This document shows, piece by piece, positions 33,969-44,415 of a stretch of DNA of 64,000 nucleotides. Made by a program: the position numbers and the translations under genes. The DNA is from Tupaia tana (taxonomy: Eukaryota > Chordata > Mammalia > Scandentia > Tupaiidae): positions 9,206,320 through 9,270,319 of the forward strand of contig JAKSZU010000018.1 of assembly GCA_026018925.1 (NCBI GenBank). The letters are read 5' to 3'. The notes below the pieces were generated by a model that was given only the letters and a program-made list of their open reading frames with translations, was not told the DNA's origin and did not search any database. Position 1 is the stretch's first letter. Every line of letters starts with the position of its first letter.

Positions 33969-34264
33969 AAAAGATGACATTGGTTGGGACCAGCAGTTAG
34001 CGTAATGGCTATGTCACTGGACTCCCACGTAGTCGACCGCGGTTCGAGGCCCGGACCCGGTGGCTTAAACTCACGCCGGGCGCGTGTGCGTGCATGCCCA
34101 AGGTTCCAAGAGGAGAATGGAGGAGAAGGGATTGCAGCATGGCCATCCCCCCTGGGGGGTGATTTCTTGCTTTCTGTCTCTGTCTCTCTCTGTCTGTCTG
34201 GTGAGCACACTCGCCCTATAGCAAAAACCTCTCCAAAAAAAAAAAAAAAAGATGACATTGGTTG
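33969..34264 (+). mobile_element. Young full-length tRNA-derived SINE with 18 bp target-site duplication
   Basis: The element is 33987-34246. It has an A-box-like TTAGCGTAATGG, a perfect B box GGTTCGAGGCC, a body with GGGCGCGTGTGCGTGCATGC, the palindrome CCCCCCTGGGGGG, CT tract, CTATAGCAAAAACCTC and poly-A. AAAAGATGACATTGGTTG is exact on both sides (33969-33986, 34247-34264). Low decay of CpGs suggests recent insertion. Confidence 0.95.
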
Positions 34265-34879
34265 TTCCAGAAGCAGTTCACCGCCCTTCCTTTAAGCTTT
34301 TCCCCAAACATCCCACGCACAGAGCCCCCACCCTCTGCTCACCCCTATGTAACACATCTCTTTCAAGAGAGATTTATTATAGGGCTGTCAACACAATCCT
34401 ACCTTTACGGAAAAAGATAAAAATAAGAAACACCTTACAAGAAGATGCCATGGCGAAAGCTAAATCATAAATGTTTGATAAGGAGTGGTCAAATCCAGAC
34501 AAATAACTGTTCAATCCCACTTTGTATTAAGCAGATAAAGTCATACAGAAAATCAATGTGATGTATTGAAAGGGGAAAAAATTGCCAAGCTCGGGGACTG
34601 GGCTACACGGTGTTAGGAAGCTTCAGAAGAACCTTATAATAGATAGCAACATAAATTAAAAAAAAAACTGGGGTGCTGATTGCTGACTTGCTAGACCTGT
34701 CAATGGTGTTTCAGGTCTCTCTGCTGCTGCTAGAGATTATTTCTGGGTGACATAGGCATGGCTGTATACAAAAAGGGGAGAAGAAACTGTATAACCATGT
34801 CAGAGGACAAACTGGCAATTCTTGAGAAATTAATTATTTTGAAGACGCACATACGCTCTGTTTCAGCGCATCTGCTACT
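34265..34879. other. Unique noncoding sequence
   Basis: AT-rich, no repeat recognised, no supported gene. Confidence 0.4.
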
Positions 34880-35235
34880 AGAAAATCTCCCCTTGATAAT
34901 CTTGCTCAGGTAGACAATACACGTGTGCAGCCATGTTCATTACCGAGTCAGTGCAATAGCAAAATACAGGCTCAGCCTGAACGTCTGTCAGCAGAGAACT
35001 GAATAAATCAATTACAGGACATCTGTGTGAGAGAATCTTATAGAGTCGTGGGATATCAGGAAGTTGAACTACATGTGCTGGGACCAAATAATCTCCGAGA
35101 CACATTTGATGAAAAGAACACATTCAACAGTCTCTACAGTGTGTATTTTTTTTTTTAAATTTATACACATTTGTATCTGATGGTAAATGCATATGATGGT
35201 CTGGAAGAATCCACAATGAACCTTTTATTGTTCGA
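34880..35235 (+). mobile_element. Old L1 3' fragment (L1M type), diverged
   Basis: The order CAGCCATGTTCATTACCGAG, GAACGTCTGTCAGCAGAGAA, CTGAATAAATCAATTACAGG and ATCTGTGTGAGAGAATCTTA follows the ORF2 3' end of old L1s (AACGTCCATCAACAGGGGAC, TGGTTAAATAAATTATGG). Frames are broken. Confidence 0.65.
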
Positions 35236-36420
35236 TCTTACCAGAAGATTGAGAACTGTTACCATGCACTTCGATTTCTTTTATGGTTGATTTCTCCCAA
35301 GCAAGTGGGGAGCTTGGTGGTGAGAAGTGACAACCAAAAATAAAACAAAGTAAAGGGAAAAGTCTTTCTGGACTAGGGAGCCCCAGACTGTACTGTAAAT
35401 TAGCTAATGAAAGACAGAGGGAGCTCTGGATGCAGTCACCGAACTTCCTTCCCAGGTCCTCCCCCACTGCAAACCTAAAAGGGAAAGCTGTATCCAGAGG
35501 CCTTCTCCACCTCTCAGAAAGAATCCAACAGCGTCTCCAACTTCTGTTTCTTTCCCCAAGCCCAAATCAAACCTCCCCAAGCCGAGTGGGTTTCTGCCAT
35601 GAGAGTGGGACCTTTTGTATGTAGAGTGCATTTTAGAAATGGGCTTACAGTGGCCAGTCTACATGCACCGCTTATTCTGCAGGCAATAACCTCTCTCGTG
35701 CTGAAGTTGATATTTTAGATAGCCTGTAATTAGGAAATAAAAGAAGAAAAAGCAGCAGCACAGTTTACAATGGTAGACAGATAAAGGAAGGCCCTCTGAA
35801 ATAAAGAATACCGAAAGCTTGCTAAAAAGAGCAAGCATTTGCACAGAGAAGATAAACAACTCTGGGGTCACAATGGTGAGTGATGTGTTTGCTTTGAGGT
35901 GAAATAATAGAAAATGAAGATCAATTAACAATGTACCGATGAGCCTAAAATTGCTTGACTTTATTACGCGCACGAACAGCATGTTAAATTCCTGGCAGCG
36001 AAGGCTCTGGGGATGAGGACGCAGTTGATAAAAGTGAGCCGGAGGACTAGGGGTTTGCTCTTCTGAAATCAGCATGTAGGAAGAGGCATGCGATATGTCT
36101 AAATAAGAAGACTGACTTATACAAATGAAAATGCTTTTCCCAATTTATCTTTGACATGACACTCTCTATCTTCATATAGGCAAAGATACGAACATTGTCA
36201 TTTTTCAAACACTTTTGGGCATGGTGAAATAGGAGGGGAAAAGCTCCTTCAGAAAAATGAACAGCACTCCGCTGACCCACCCCCATGGAGTCACAGGTTG
36301 GCACTGTGCTTTGGGAACCACGAGGACTTCAAAAACAGCTGAAAATGTATTAAAATGATGTTGTGAAACATTTCCTTTGTTTTCGTTTTTCTTTTTCTTT
36401 CTTTTTTCATCACCAGAAGA
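35236..36420. other. Repeat-free block, candidate conserved noncoding element
   Basis: The part 35690-36150 is AT-rich, single copy and contains TAATTA at 35727-35732. A 138-codon antisense frame (35659-36075) crosses it but is rich in Phe/Leu from T-rich sequence and has no motif. Confidence 0.4.
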
Positions 36421-36680
36421 TAAAGGCACTCGCCAGAATCAGAGACAGGGAAGGGGCAGGGGGAGAGGGAGAGGGAGAGGGAGAGAGAGAGGGCAAAGCA
36501 CTGTCCACTGGGCCACGGTCATGGCACAGTCCTTCTCTTCCATTTCTCCCCCGTTGGGATTTTAGCCATACGTGCACAAGTGCCTGGAGTGTTTTTCAGG
36601 TCACCGGGACGAGAATTGGAACTGCTCAGTTGGCCAGGTGGGACCAGCTCTGTAACCAGTAGGCCGGAGGACCAGCTCTA
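36421..36680 (-). mobile_element. tRNA-derived SINE, long form, diverged, antisense
   Basis: GATAAAGGCACTCGCCAGAA (tail side), an expanded (GAGGGA)n CT tract at 36457-36494, GGTCATGGCACAGTCCTTCT and the head TAGGCCGGAGGACCAGC are readable. Confidence 0.8.
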
Positions 36681-36754
36681 GGGATACTTTTTGAATTTAT
36701 TATTTGCTATTTAAACTACCTTCCCATGGGGAGGGGGGAGTAAAAATGCAGAAA

Positions 36755-36985
36755 ATATTACAAAGTGGGGATTTTCAATCAAGGGTGATTTTGCCTCCAG
36801 GACTATTTGGCAATATCTTCAGACATTTTTGGTGCTTCAGGACTTGGAGAAGTCCTCTTATCAACTAGCAGGTAGAGGCCGGGGATATCGCTCGATGTCC
36901 GATGATGCCTGGCACACCCCAGCTCCCCAGTAAAGGACAGCCAACCTATCAGCATGGCAGTAGTGCCAAGGGTGGGACACTCCAG
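36755..36985 (+). mobile_element. MER5A, sense
   Basis: GGGTGATTTTGCCTCCAGGA, CTATTTGGCAATATCTTCAG, ACATTTTTGGTGCTTCAGGA, CTAGCAGGTAGAGGCCGGGG and GGACAGCCAACC follow the sense MER5A consensus. Confidence 0.88.
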
Positions 36986-38559
36986 TAGAATGTGAGAAAG
37001 TGAAGTCACCTGGCTGCTGAGTGCCCTCTCCAAGGTGAGAGCAAGAGCAATCACTGAGCTCCACACCTCTCCTCCCGCCCCACACTGCCCGTCGCCTCCC
37101 CCTCTGCTCACCACCCCCCACCCTCCTAATGGAGTTGATAACGACAAAAGTAACAGCTAAATCCGGAATCAAGCTTGGCCCAAGGGAGGGAGCCTCGGTG
37201 GTTCTTCGCTCACATCCCCAGCAAGGAGAGGCAAGGTGGCCTCCATCCCCAGTTGGAAGGTCTCACAGCCCAGAATCTGGGGGTGGACCATAAACCATGA
37301 TGGTCAGAGGTCTGCAACTTCAGCCTCCCCCAGGTGACCTGTTTCCCACACAGTGTGTCACATGTGGGACTCACTGACATTCCAGTGGCAGAGTGACCTG
37401 CCAAAGAGTTGTGTCTCCATGCGCTGGAAAGAGCTGTTTGTAGGGAGAGTCAGGAGGATACCTGGCACAGGCCCTGTGGTACTAAGAGGATACAGAGAAA
37501 GGGAATGCAGGTGGGGGTGGGTGATCCCCTAAACGCCTGATCATAGAGTGTTGGCCTGCCATTGAGCCAGGACGAGACTGAGGCACAGAGAGGTTGTCCT
37601 GCCTTCAACACACACAGGATGCTTGCACACGTAAGTACACAGACATGCACAAATGTTAAGAGAAACAGCAGAGCATAACTTTTATCCTCATGCTGACATC
37701 ATAATTTTGTCCTTCCCCTGCCACACTGTGATGAAGTAAACCAGATAAAGAATAAACCACACTCCCTACCAAACATATCTTTGGCATTGAACCAAGATCT
37801 GACTCAATGTTTGTTTTTCCCTTCACGAAACCAAGGTGCTTCTTCAAGGCTGTGCCTTTTGGAGATTCAGATGCACGAAGATACCCATCCTCAGACACGG
37901 AGCTGGTGGGACCCTGAGAAGGAACACACACAGCCCACAGGACCTGGGAAAACCACGCCCTCATCACCTAAATATAGCCGAACTTCTAAATAAGGCTTCA
38001 AATCACAGATTTGTTGACGTTCATTTGGTGATAATTGTTCGCAGCAGAACATATCAGAAAATTCTATAATAGGAACCACAGCCAGGAAATAGTAAATAAT
38101 TAATCACCCTCCCTCCCAGCCTCTTGCATCTCTGTTGATATAAATGACCGTATAATTCCAAACCCAATTATCACTACTTAGCCGTTCCATTTTGTAGTTA
38201 AAATCCCACAAAATTAAAGTGCATCAATTGTTAATGGTAATAGACCAGACAAGGGATTAAAGATTATTTTAATGTTTATTTCCTGTCAAGAGATCTTTTG
38301 GCAGGAAACACTGCAGACAAAAGGCTGCACACTCAGATGAGATTCATATATTTAAATCTTCTAACTTCTAAAAACATTATGGATATAATTACTTGTTTAA
38401 TTTACTTGTTCCCTCAAGATACAGGCTGAGGAGATCAAGCCAACTTTATTATAGCAAGTTCTCAGAAAGGGAAGGCCTTGCTTGGTTAGCATTTCATAAG
38501 CTGTTTTATGTAAGTAATCAAATCAAACTCAGAGCCCAGGTCCCACTGCCCTGAGAAGC
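36986..38559. other. Unique noncoding sequence with an AT-rich candidate element
   Basis: The part 36990-37660 is GC-richer with overlapping motif-free frames. The part 38060-38400 is AT-rich with TAATTA (38097-38102) and other TAAT cores. No repeat recognised. Confidence 0.4.
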
Positions 38560-38683
38560 CAGAAGGAGGCGCAGAGGAGGGAGCATAAAGGGGAACCTGA
38601 GTTCAAACCTCAGACCTGCAAACAAGGCCTGTGTGGCCAAGATGAATCGTGCAGCTCTGCTCGCATCTCAGTTTGTTTGTAAA
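38560..38683 (+). mobile_element. MIR, sense, cut by an L1 insertion
   Basis: GAACCTGAGTTCAAACCTCA, GGCCTGTGTGGCCAAGATGA and CATCTCAGTTTGTTTGTAAA follow sense MIR up to the L1 target site. Confidence 0.75.
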
Positions 38684-38696
38684 ATACGGTTGATAC

Positions 38697-39076
38697 TGGA
38701 GGTTCCTCACAGACCTGCACCAGAACTGCCATGTGATCCAGCAATTCTACTCCTGGGTATGTACTCACAGGGTAGGAATACACACAGTCAGAAAAACACT
38801 TCTAAGTCCATGTTTATTGTGGCATTATTCACAACTACTAAGACATGGAACCAACCCAAATGTCCACAAACGGATGAATGGGTTGAAGAAGTGTGGTGCA
38901 TATACACAATGGAATACTGCCCAGCCATAAGGAACAAGGAGAACTTGCCATTTGATAAAAAGTGGACAAATGTGGAGGATTTACTGCTAAGCGAAGCAAT
39001 CCAGACTGTGAAAGAGAGACACTGTATGTCCCCACTTAATATATACCGAACGTTTGCACTCTGTGGCAGAAACTGA
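38697..39076 (+). pseudogene. L1 ORF2 C-terminal fragment
   Basis: About 126 codons stay open to TGA at 39074-39076. They encode the usual L1 ORF2 tail: AILLLGMYSQ, HSQKNTSKSMFIVALF, MEYCPAIRNKE and LSEAIQTVKE segments. The endonuclease and reverse transcriptase domains are absent because of 5' truncation, so it is inactive. The ATG at 38633 lies in the older MIR and is not a real start. Confidence 0.9.
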
Positions 39077-39360
39077 AAGACTGGAAGATATAAAAGCGTG
39101 GAGAGCAATTGTGCATACTAGACACAGTGTGGGAGGAGGGTGGGAAATGGGAGAGGGTGAGAAGGAGGGAAAATGGGGAAAAAGAAAGTGGCAAAACTTT
39201 TAAGGGACACAAAAATGTAAAATTATCTGTTGATAATGGGTATGGTAATATATCAATATTTGCCTGGACTAATATTCAGTGTATTCATGCTGGGAAAATT
39301 CATCTGTATGATCTAAGAATATGTAGGGATTAAATATAAAAATTTTAAAAAAATGAAATT

Positions 39361-39548
39361 AGGGGACCAGCAGGTGGCATGGTGGTTAAGGCACTGGACA
39401 CTCCCACATGGCCGACTAGGGTTCAAGTCCTGAATCTGGTGGCTTGCTTTCTCACTTCCTCTCTCTCTCACTCTCACCCTCTGTGTCTCTCTGGTCAAAT
39501 TAAAAAATAAATGAATAATAAGTAAAATAAAATAAATAATTATTTTTT
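39361..39548 (+). mobile_element. tRNA-derived SINE, short form, in the L1 tail
   Basis: The head GGGGACCAGCAGGTGGCATG, B-box remnant GGTTCAAGTCC, then GGTGGCTTGCTTTCTCACTT, CT tract, CTCTGGTCAAATTAAAAAAT and A/T tail. It is the only sense short copy and confirms the internal junction. Confidence 0.92.
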
Positions 39549-39591
39549 AAAAATGAAAATGAAATAAAAATAAAAACACATATGGTTGATA

Positions 39592-40095
39592 AAAACCACT
39601 GTGCAGCCAGAGAAGATTGCAGGGGACTTGGGCAAGGCCACAGAGCGATGCCAAAAACACCAGAAGTACAAAATGCAAACACAGGCATGTTGATGTGGCA
39701 GTACTTATTTATAAGGTGGTCACACAGGTGATCCACAGATGCTTAATCTTTCTCAATTATTACCAAGAAAACACATTTGCATATACACACATACATACTC
39801 ACAAACAAAACCACCCCAGAAAATACAACTGCAACACTCAGAGCACTTGGGACTCAAATCGCAGAGCTGGCCATATAGGTGTCAAGTTCCTTTAATCTCC
39901 ATGCCTCCTGCTGGTCCCAGCAAACCTTTCACATTTTTACAAAGGGATTCATATCTCATAATTCTTTTTATCAGTATATCAACTCTGTTTACCAGGAAGA
40001 AGCCTGAAAAGCGAAAGGGGGAAAATTCAGTTCTATCCGTAACCCAGGAGAAGGGCCAATGCCAATTTAAATTTGTATTTTCTGGCTAAAAGTCC
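39592..40095. other. Noncoding sequence with a SINE head fragment
   Basis: No repeat recognised besides the SINE piece at 39842-39920. A 116-codon frame has no motif. Confidence 0.4.
39842..39920 (-). mobile_element. tRNA-derived SINE head fragment, antisense
   Basis: CACTTGGGACTCAAATCGCA (B-box side) and CTCCATGCCTCCTGCTGGTCCC (start of the head) are present; body and tail are missing. Confidence 0.7.
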
Positions 40096-40350
40096 TATAT
40101 CAAGGGCCACTGCTGAAGTGGCCTTAATTATCACCATGGCTGGGTTCGAGTCCCATACCCAGAAGCTTGAAAATCACACCGGGCATGTGTGCATGCATTC
40201 CCGGAATCCCCAGAGGAGAATGAAGGAGAAGGGATTATGGTGTGGCCATCCTTTCGGGGGGGGGGGGGGTCACTTCTCACTGTCCCTCTCTCTGTCTCTC
40301 TAGCATCCACACATACCCTATGGCAGAAACAAAAATAAACAAAAAATAAT
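40096..40350 (+). mobile_element. tRNA-derived SINE, long form, with expanded G run
   Basis: GGTTCGAGTCCC B box, CACACCGGGCATGTGTGCAT body and CCCTATGGCAGAAACAAAAA tail are clear. In place of the usual C6/G6 palindrome there is a run of 14 G (40256-40269), with the C arm reduced. Confidence 0.88.
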
Positions 40351-40489
40351 AATGGACTTAGATTTTACGGGAAGTGAAATGATATTGGAGAATCACCCAT
40401 CATTACTGTCCCACTTGCTTTTACAAACTGCATAAGGCAAAAACAAAGAATAAAATAAACCTAAATTCTTATTTTTAAAAATACGGCAT

Positions 40490-40740
40490 CCAAATTATAA
40501 ACAGTTCAACTATCCAACATAGGGAAATGGTTAAATAAAATACAATCCATTCATTTAAAGCTACCTTATAAAGTCATTAAGGTATTATTCCAAGCAATGT
40601 TTAATAACATGAGGCATTCTTATTTTTAAAAAATACAGGTTATGAGTCTCACTTGTAAAGAAGATACTATCACTCAGAAGAACACAAAGAAGAACGCACA
40701 AAAAAATACTGTGTGACTCTCTCGTGTAATTGAATTACTA
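40490..40740 (+). mobile_element. Old L1 3' fragment, diverged
   Basis: TATCCAACATAGGGAAATGG, TTAAATAAAATACAATCCAT and AATACAGGTTATGAGTCTCA follow the ORF2 3' region of old L1s. Frames are broken. Confidence 0.6.
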
Positions 40741-41087
40741 GAACAACCTAATGGTTCTGCCTAGGTTTCCACATGGCTTTCCTTCTTCTCTTCCTCCTTC
40801 TACCATGTGAATTGTTTACTACCATAGTCAAAAAAGCCCTAGTTTGTCTAAATAACAAGTGATGTGTGAGCTCCACAACTCTGATGGGGGGAGGGAAAGC
40901 AACCCAAAAGTCCTGGGTCCAATCAAATAATTTACTTGGGTTGTTAATTAAAACAGGGTAAGAAATGCAAAGTCTAATAAAAATATACACATGTATAAAA
41001 TAAATATTGTGTGCAAAATATTTATAATCTTCTGTGAAACTGTAGTTTATCATTTGTGTCTGTTATTGTTATAAATATCACTTGTAC
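40741..41087. other. AT-rich noncoding sequence
   Basis: Possibly more old L1 3' UTR; not confirmed. A 101-codon antisense frame has no motif. Confidence 0.35.
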
Positions 41088-41361
41088 TTTTTTTTTTCAG
41101 AGAGAGAGATTTTTTCCATAAGGTGCATGTGATCACCATACAGACAGAGAGAGATGGAGAGACAGAAAGTTAAAAATCACCCCCTGCCCTGCTCCAGGAG
41201 GGATGGCCTTACTGCAATCTCTTCTCCTCCATTGTTCTCTCAGGATCTTGGGCATACACGCACATGTGCCTGGTGTGTTTTAAACCACCGGGTCCAGGAC
41301 TCAAACTGCGTTGACTAAATGGGAGTCCAGCGACATAACCATTATGCCATCTGCTGGTCCT
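41088..41361 (-). mobile_element. tRNA-derived SINE, long form, antisense
   Basis: T run, TTTTTTCCATAAGGTGCATG, CT tract, CACCCCCTGCCCTGCTCCAGGAGGG (an enlarged palindromic block), body and head ending CATCTGCTGGTCC. TGTACTTTTTT/TGTATATTTTT at the flanks may be the duplication. Confidence 0.88.
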
Positions 41362-41999
41362 GTATATTTTTGATATATGTGAATCTGCAACTGGAATTTA
41401 TCTTGCCAATGTTTTCTGAATGAAACTAATCAGGGTTTTGCTGAAAAATAAAATAAATATTTGATTATCTACCAGTTCTATTTTTATTAAAGTGAAATCA
41501 TAATCTGAAGAGAAGAAAAGAAATTTGGCAACTTTTCCTCAGCCCCCAGTGGTTAGGCATGATAAAACCGGAGTCCAGGGAAGGGCGAGAGTCTTAGCTG
41601 GGAGCTGATGATGGCAGCAGCTGTCCGAGCAACCCGGGAACACCCCCAACAGGTGGGGAAGTGACTGTACCTGGGCGCTAGAGAGGACGGTGACTGCTGA
41701 GGGGTCTGTGTGATTTGTATGGCTTTCTTCATGGCCCTTCGTAGCATCCACGGTTGTATCCAGCATTCACGGGACGCAGCTGCCAAACATGTTTTAAGGT
41801 ACAAGGAGCCTTGCTCTCAAGCTGCCTTCTGGACTCCTGGCTTGTCATGAAGCCTTATGGATATTTCTTTAAAACAAACCAGGAATGCCGATAATACATC
41901 CATCTACACTTTATCTCTGTGGAAGACAATCATTATAATAGTGTAACTGATGAAGGGACCCTCTCTGTACCTGGCCATCTGCCGGACATCTTACTTAGA
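41362..41999. other. Unique noncoding sequence
   Basis: Motif-free antisense frames at 41539-41804. No repeat recognised. Confidence 0.4.
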
Positions 42000-42165
42000 C
42001 TCTGTCTAATTGCAGATGGGATTAGCTAGTAGTGCTCCAGTCTACAAATGGCAAAACGAAGGCTCAGAAAGAGTAAGGCCTGAGTCCAGCCAATCAGTCT
42101 GATAGAACCCAGATTCACACCCAGCTGTGTCTGAGTCTACATCCTAAGCTCTTTGACACTGCAGA
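42000..42165 (-). mobile_element. MIR, antisense
   Basis: AAATGGCAAAACGAAGGCTC, AGAAAGAGTAAGGCCTGAGT and AACCCAGATTCACACCCAGC are antisense MIR. Confidence 0.8.
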
Positions 42166-44151
42166 GATTCTTCTTCGGGGTTTTGGGGTGAGAGCTGAAG
42201 TCCTCAGCCACGCACTGATGTATAGCACCACACTGCTGGGAGAAGGGGAGGCAGGAGGTACGGCCTGAGGATGGGAGCTGAGGACAAGCGGCGAGGTCCT
42301 TGGTGAATAAAAGGAATCGCTAAGCGTGAAGCAGGTGAAAGCAAGAGTTCAGGCTCGCTCCTTGGGTGAGCATCAAAGAGGGCATCTGGCATCACTCCAG
42401 CCCATTTTGGATACTGTTTTAACAATCTGCTCCCACTTCCAGGGACCTGCATGGCTTCCCACCTCCAGGGGACTTGTTCTCCTGCCAGAGTACTACACCG
42501 AATAGCTGCTTGTATTCAACTTGACATCCACAGATATTTAAGAGTCTAATTCAATTATTATATCTTTCCTGTAGACACAAAAATACCACAGCCTTCCAGC
42601 ACCTGGGAGCTCTCTCTCTCACACTCCTTCTCTTTATCAGCACGCTGGGAATGAACACACACGTGAAATAGGCCAGTTTCAGTAAAGAAGGTGTACAATG
42701 GTGCTATTTTGGTGCTTACCATGTAAGAACCCTTTGCAAGTTCCTGATACCCACCAAAGGATGCCAGACACCTGGGCTTTGGGTTGGGGGTCTGATCTCC
42801 TCCTGAAGACAATAGCTGAACAGATGGGCAATGGCTTCACAGTCAAGGGGCTATCAATTGAACACGAGGAAAGCCAAACTCCTGTCAGTCTTTGGCTTCT
42901 AGACTCATCTGTTGAGGGGAACAGCATTGCTGTGAGAGTTTAGGATATAAACCCAATAGCCAAGCCACTTTGCCCCACCCCACTGACAAGGGAAGATGCC
43001 ATTTGGGTGATGGTATGACGTCTACATTGGGGTGGATGGCTCACAGAACTCCATATCTGTACCATTGTAGACCAGCTGAGATTTGTGGGACAGGGGAGAA
43101 GTGGCATGGAAACCCATTCCATAACCTTTCACCATGCATAAAATTTACTGTGAATGAAATCCCTAAAAGTCCATGTTGGCCTCTGATTTAAAACTATTAA
43201 ATCTGGTTTCCTGAGAACACCTCCATCATAATAAATACATCACTATGACAACAAATGCTAATTACACAATCTCTAAGACTGGAGTGAACAACCCATACAT
43301 GTAAAATGCATTTGCACATGGGTGTCCTGGATTCATATGACTGAGGTTTTAGATTCAAGCTGACTTGCAGGAAAATATCAAGCATCCCTAGAACAGGCTG
43401 CCATCACGGTAGGCAGCGATAGGAAGCAAGGACCAGGACACCAATTTCACACAGGTGATAAAACCAGATCTGTATCCATGTAGAACACAGGTGGTGTCTC
43501 CAGCCTATGGAATTTAAGAGGGAAATGATCTTGATTTTTACAAGTATAAATACACTCTTCCGAAAGACAAGGGTTTTCAGCAGGTGCAAATTAATTTCCA
43601 TTTATAAAACATATCCTAAAAAGAACTAGAAAAATACTATGGCCATTGGATGTAGTACTCGATCTAAAACAAAACCGGGATCCTTTTCAAGCAATTTTGC
43701 CTAACATTCTTTTTGTTTGTTTGTTTGTTTGTTCTTAATTTGCGTTCATCCCTCCTGTTTTTCTCTCTTTCTTCCCCTTTCCCTCTTTCCTCAGATATTT
43801 TAGTGACTCCTTCTGGCTTCTAGTTGCTGTGAGGGATACACACATAAATTAAAGTAGAAGCGGTTCTTAAGTGAATGATAATTAAACAAAACAGTTGGAT
43901 CAAAATGGCAGCTGGGTTTCAGAATCAACCAAAGATAGGAGTTTCGATCCTGCCTCTATTCTGTGACTTATCATCTTGGAAGTCAGGGTCATAATTTCTC
44001 TGAGTGTCCATTGAACAGATCTGAGAAACTGGACATGTCCGTTTATTAGTGACTTTCTTCCTAAGCTTTACATGAGATGTTGTGTGAACCCACCTTGCAT
44101 ATTATAGACACTCAACATTTACTGTAACAATGTAACAACAATAACAGATTA
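42166..44151. other. Unique noncoding sequence
   Basis: About 2 kb without a recognised repeat apart from (TTTG)n at 43710-43734. Frames of up to 84 codons have no motif or exon context. Confidence 0.4.
43710..43734 (+). repeat. (TTTG)n simple repeat
   Basis: TTTTGTTTGTTTGTTTGTTT array. Confidence 0.9.
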
Positions 44152-44415
44152 ATTTTTTTAAAGGTTTTTGCCATAGGACTCATGCATGTGCTTGCCAGAG
44201 AGAAAAAGTGATAGGGAAAGTGAGAAATCATCCCCTGGGAGATGGCCACACCACAATCCCTTTTCCTCCATTCTCCTCCCGGGATTTTGTGCATACACAC
44301 ACACGTGCCCAGTGTGATTTTCAAGTCGCCAGGTCTGGGGCTTGAACCGCAGTCAGCCGTGTGGTAGTCCAGTGCCATAACGATTATACCACCTGCTGGT
44401 TCACATAACAAATTA
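44140..44415 (-). mobile_element. tRNA-derived SINE, long form, with target-site duplication
   Basis: The element is 44152-44403, antisense, with tail TTTTTGCCATAGGACTCATG, CT tract, CATCCCCTGGGAGATGG, body and head CACCTGCTGGTTC. ATAACAGATTA (44141-44151) and ATAACAAATTA (44405-44415) flank it. Confidence 0.9.

Larger units (their letters stand above)
38684..39591 (+). mobile_element. 5'-truncated L1 with target-site duplication, tail hit by a SINE
   Basis: The L1 runs from 38696 to 39579 and holds the ORF2 C-terminus, a G-rich 3' UTR segment (39128-39190) and an A-rich tail containing a short-form SINE. ATACGGTTGATA (38684-38695) and ATATGGTTGATA (39580-39591) form a 12 bp duplication with one mismatch. 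Only the last 0.7 kb of a 6-7 kb L1 was copied. Confidence 0.9.

Noticed and set aside
33987..34060. tRNA gene at the SINE head
   Set aside because: It has promoter boxes but no full cloverleaf that I can draw, and the same head is repeated about 40 times with a SINE body attached.
38633..39076. 147-codon gene with ATG at 38633
   Set aside because: The frame starts in a MIR and continues into the L1 ORF2 tail; it is a retroposon remnant.
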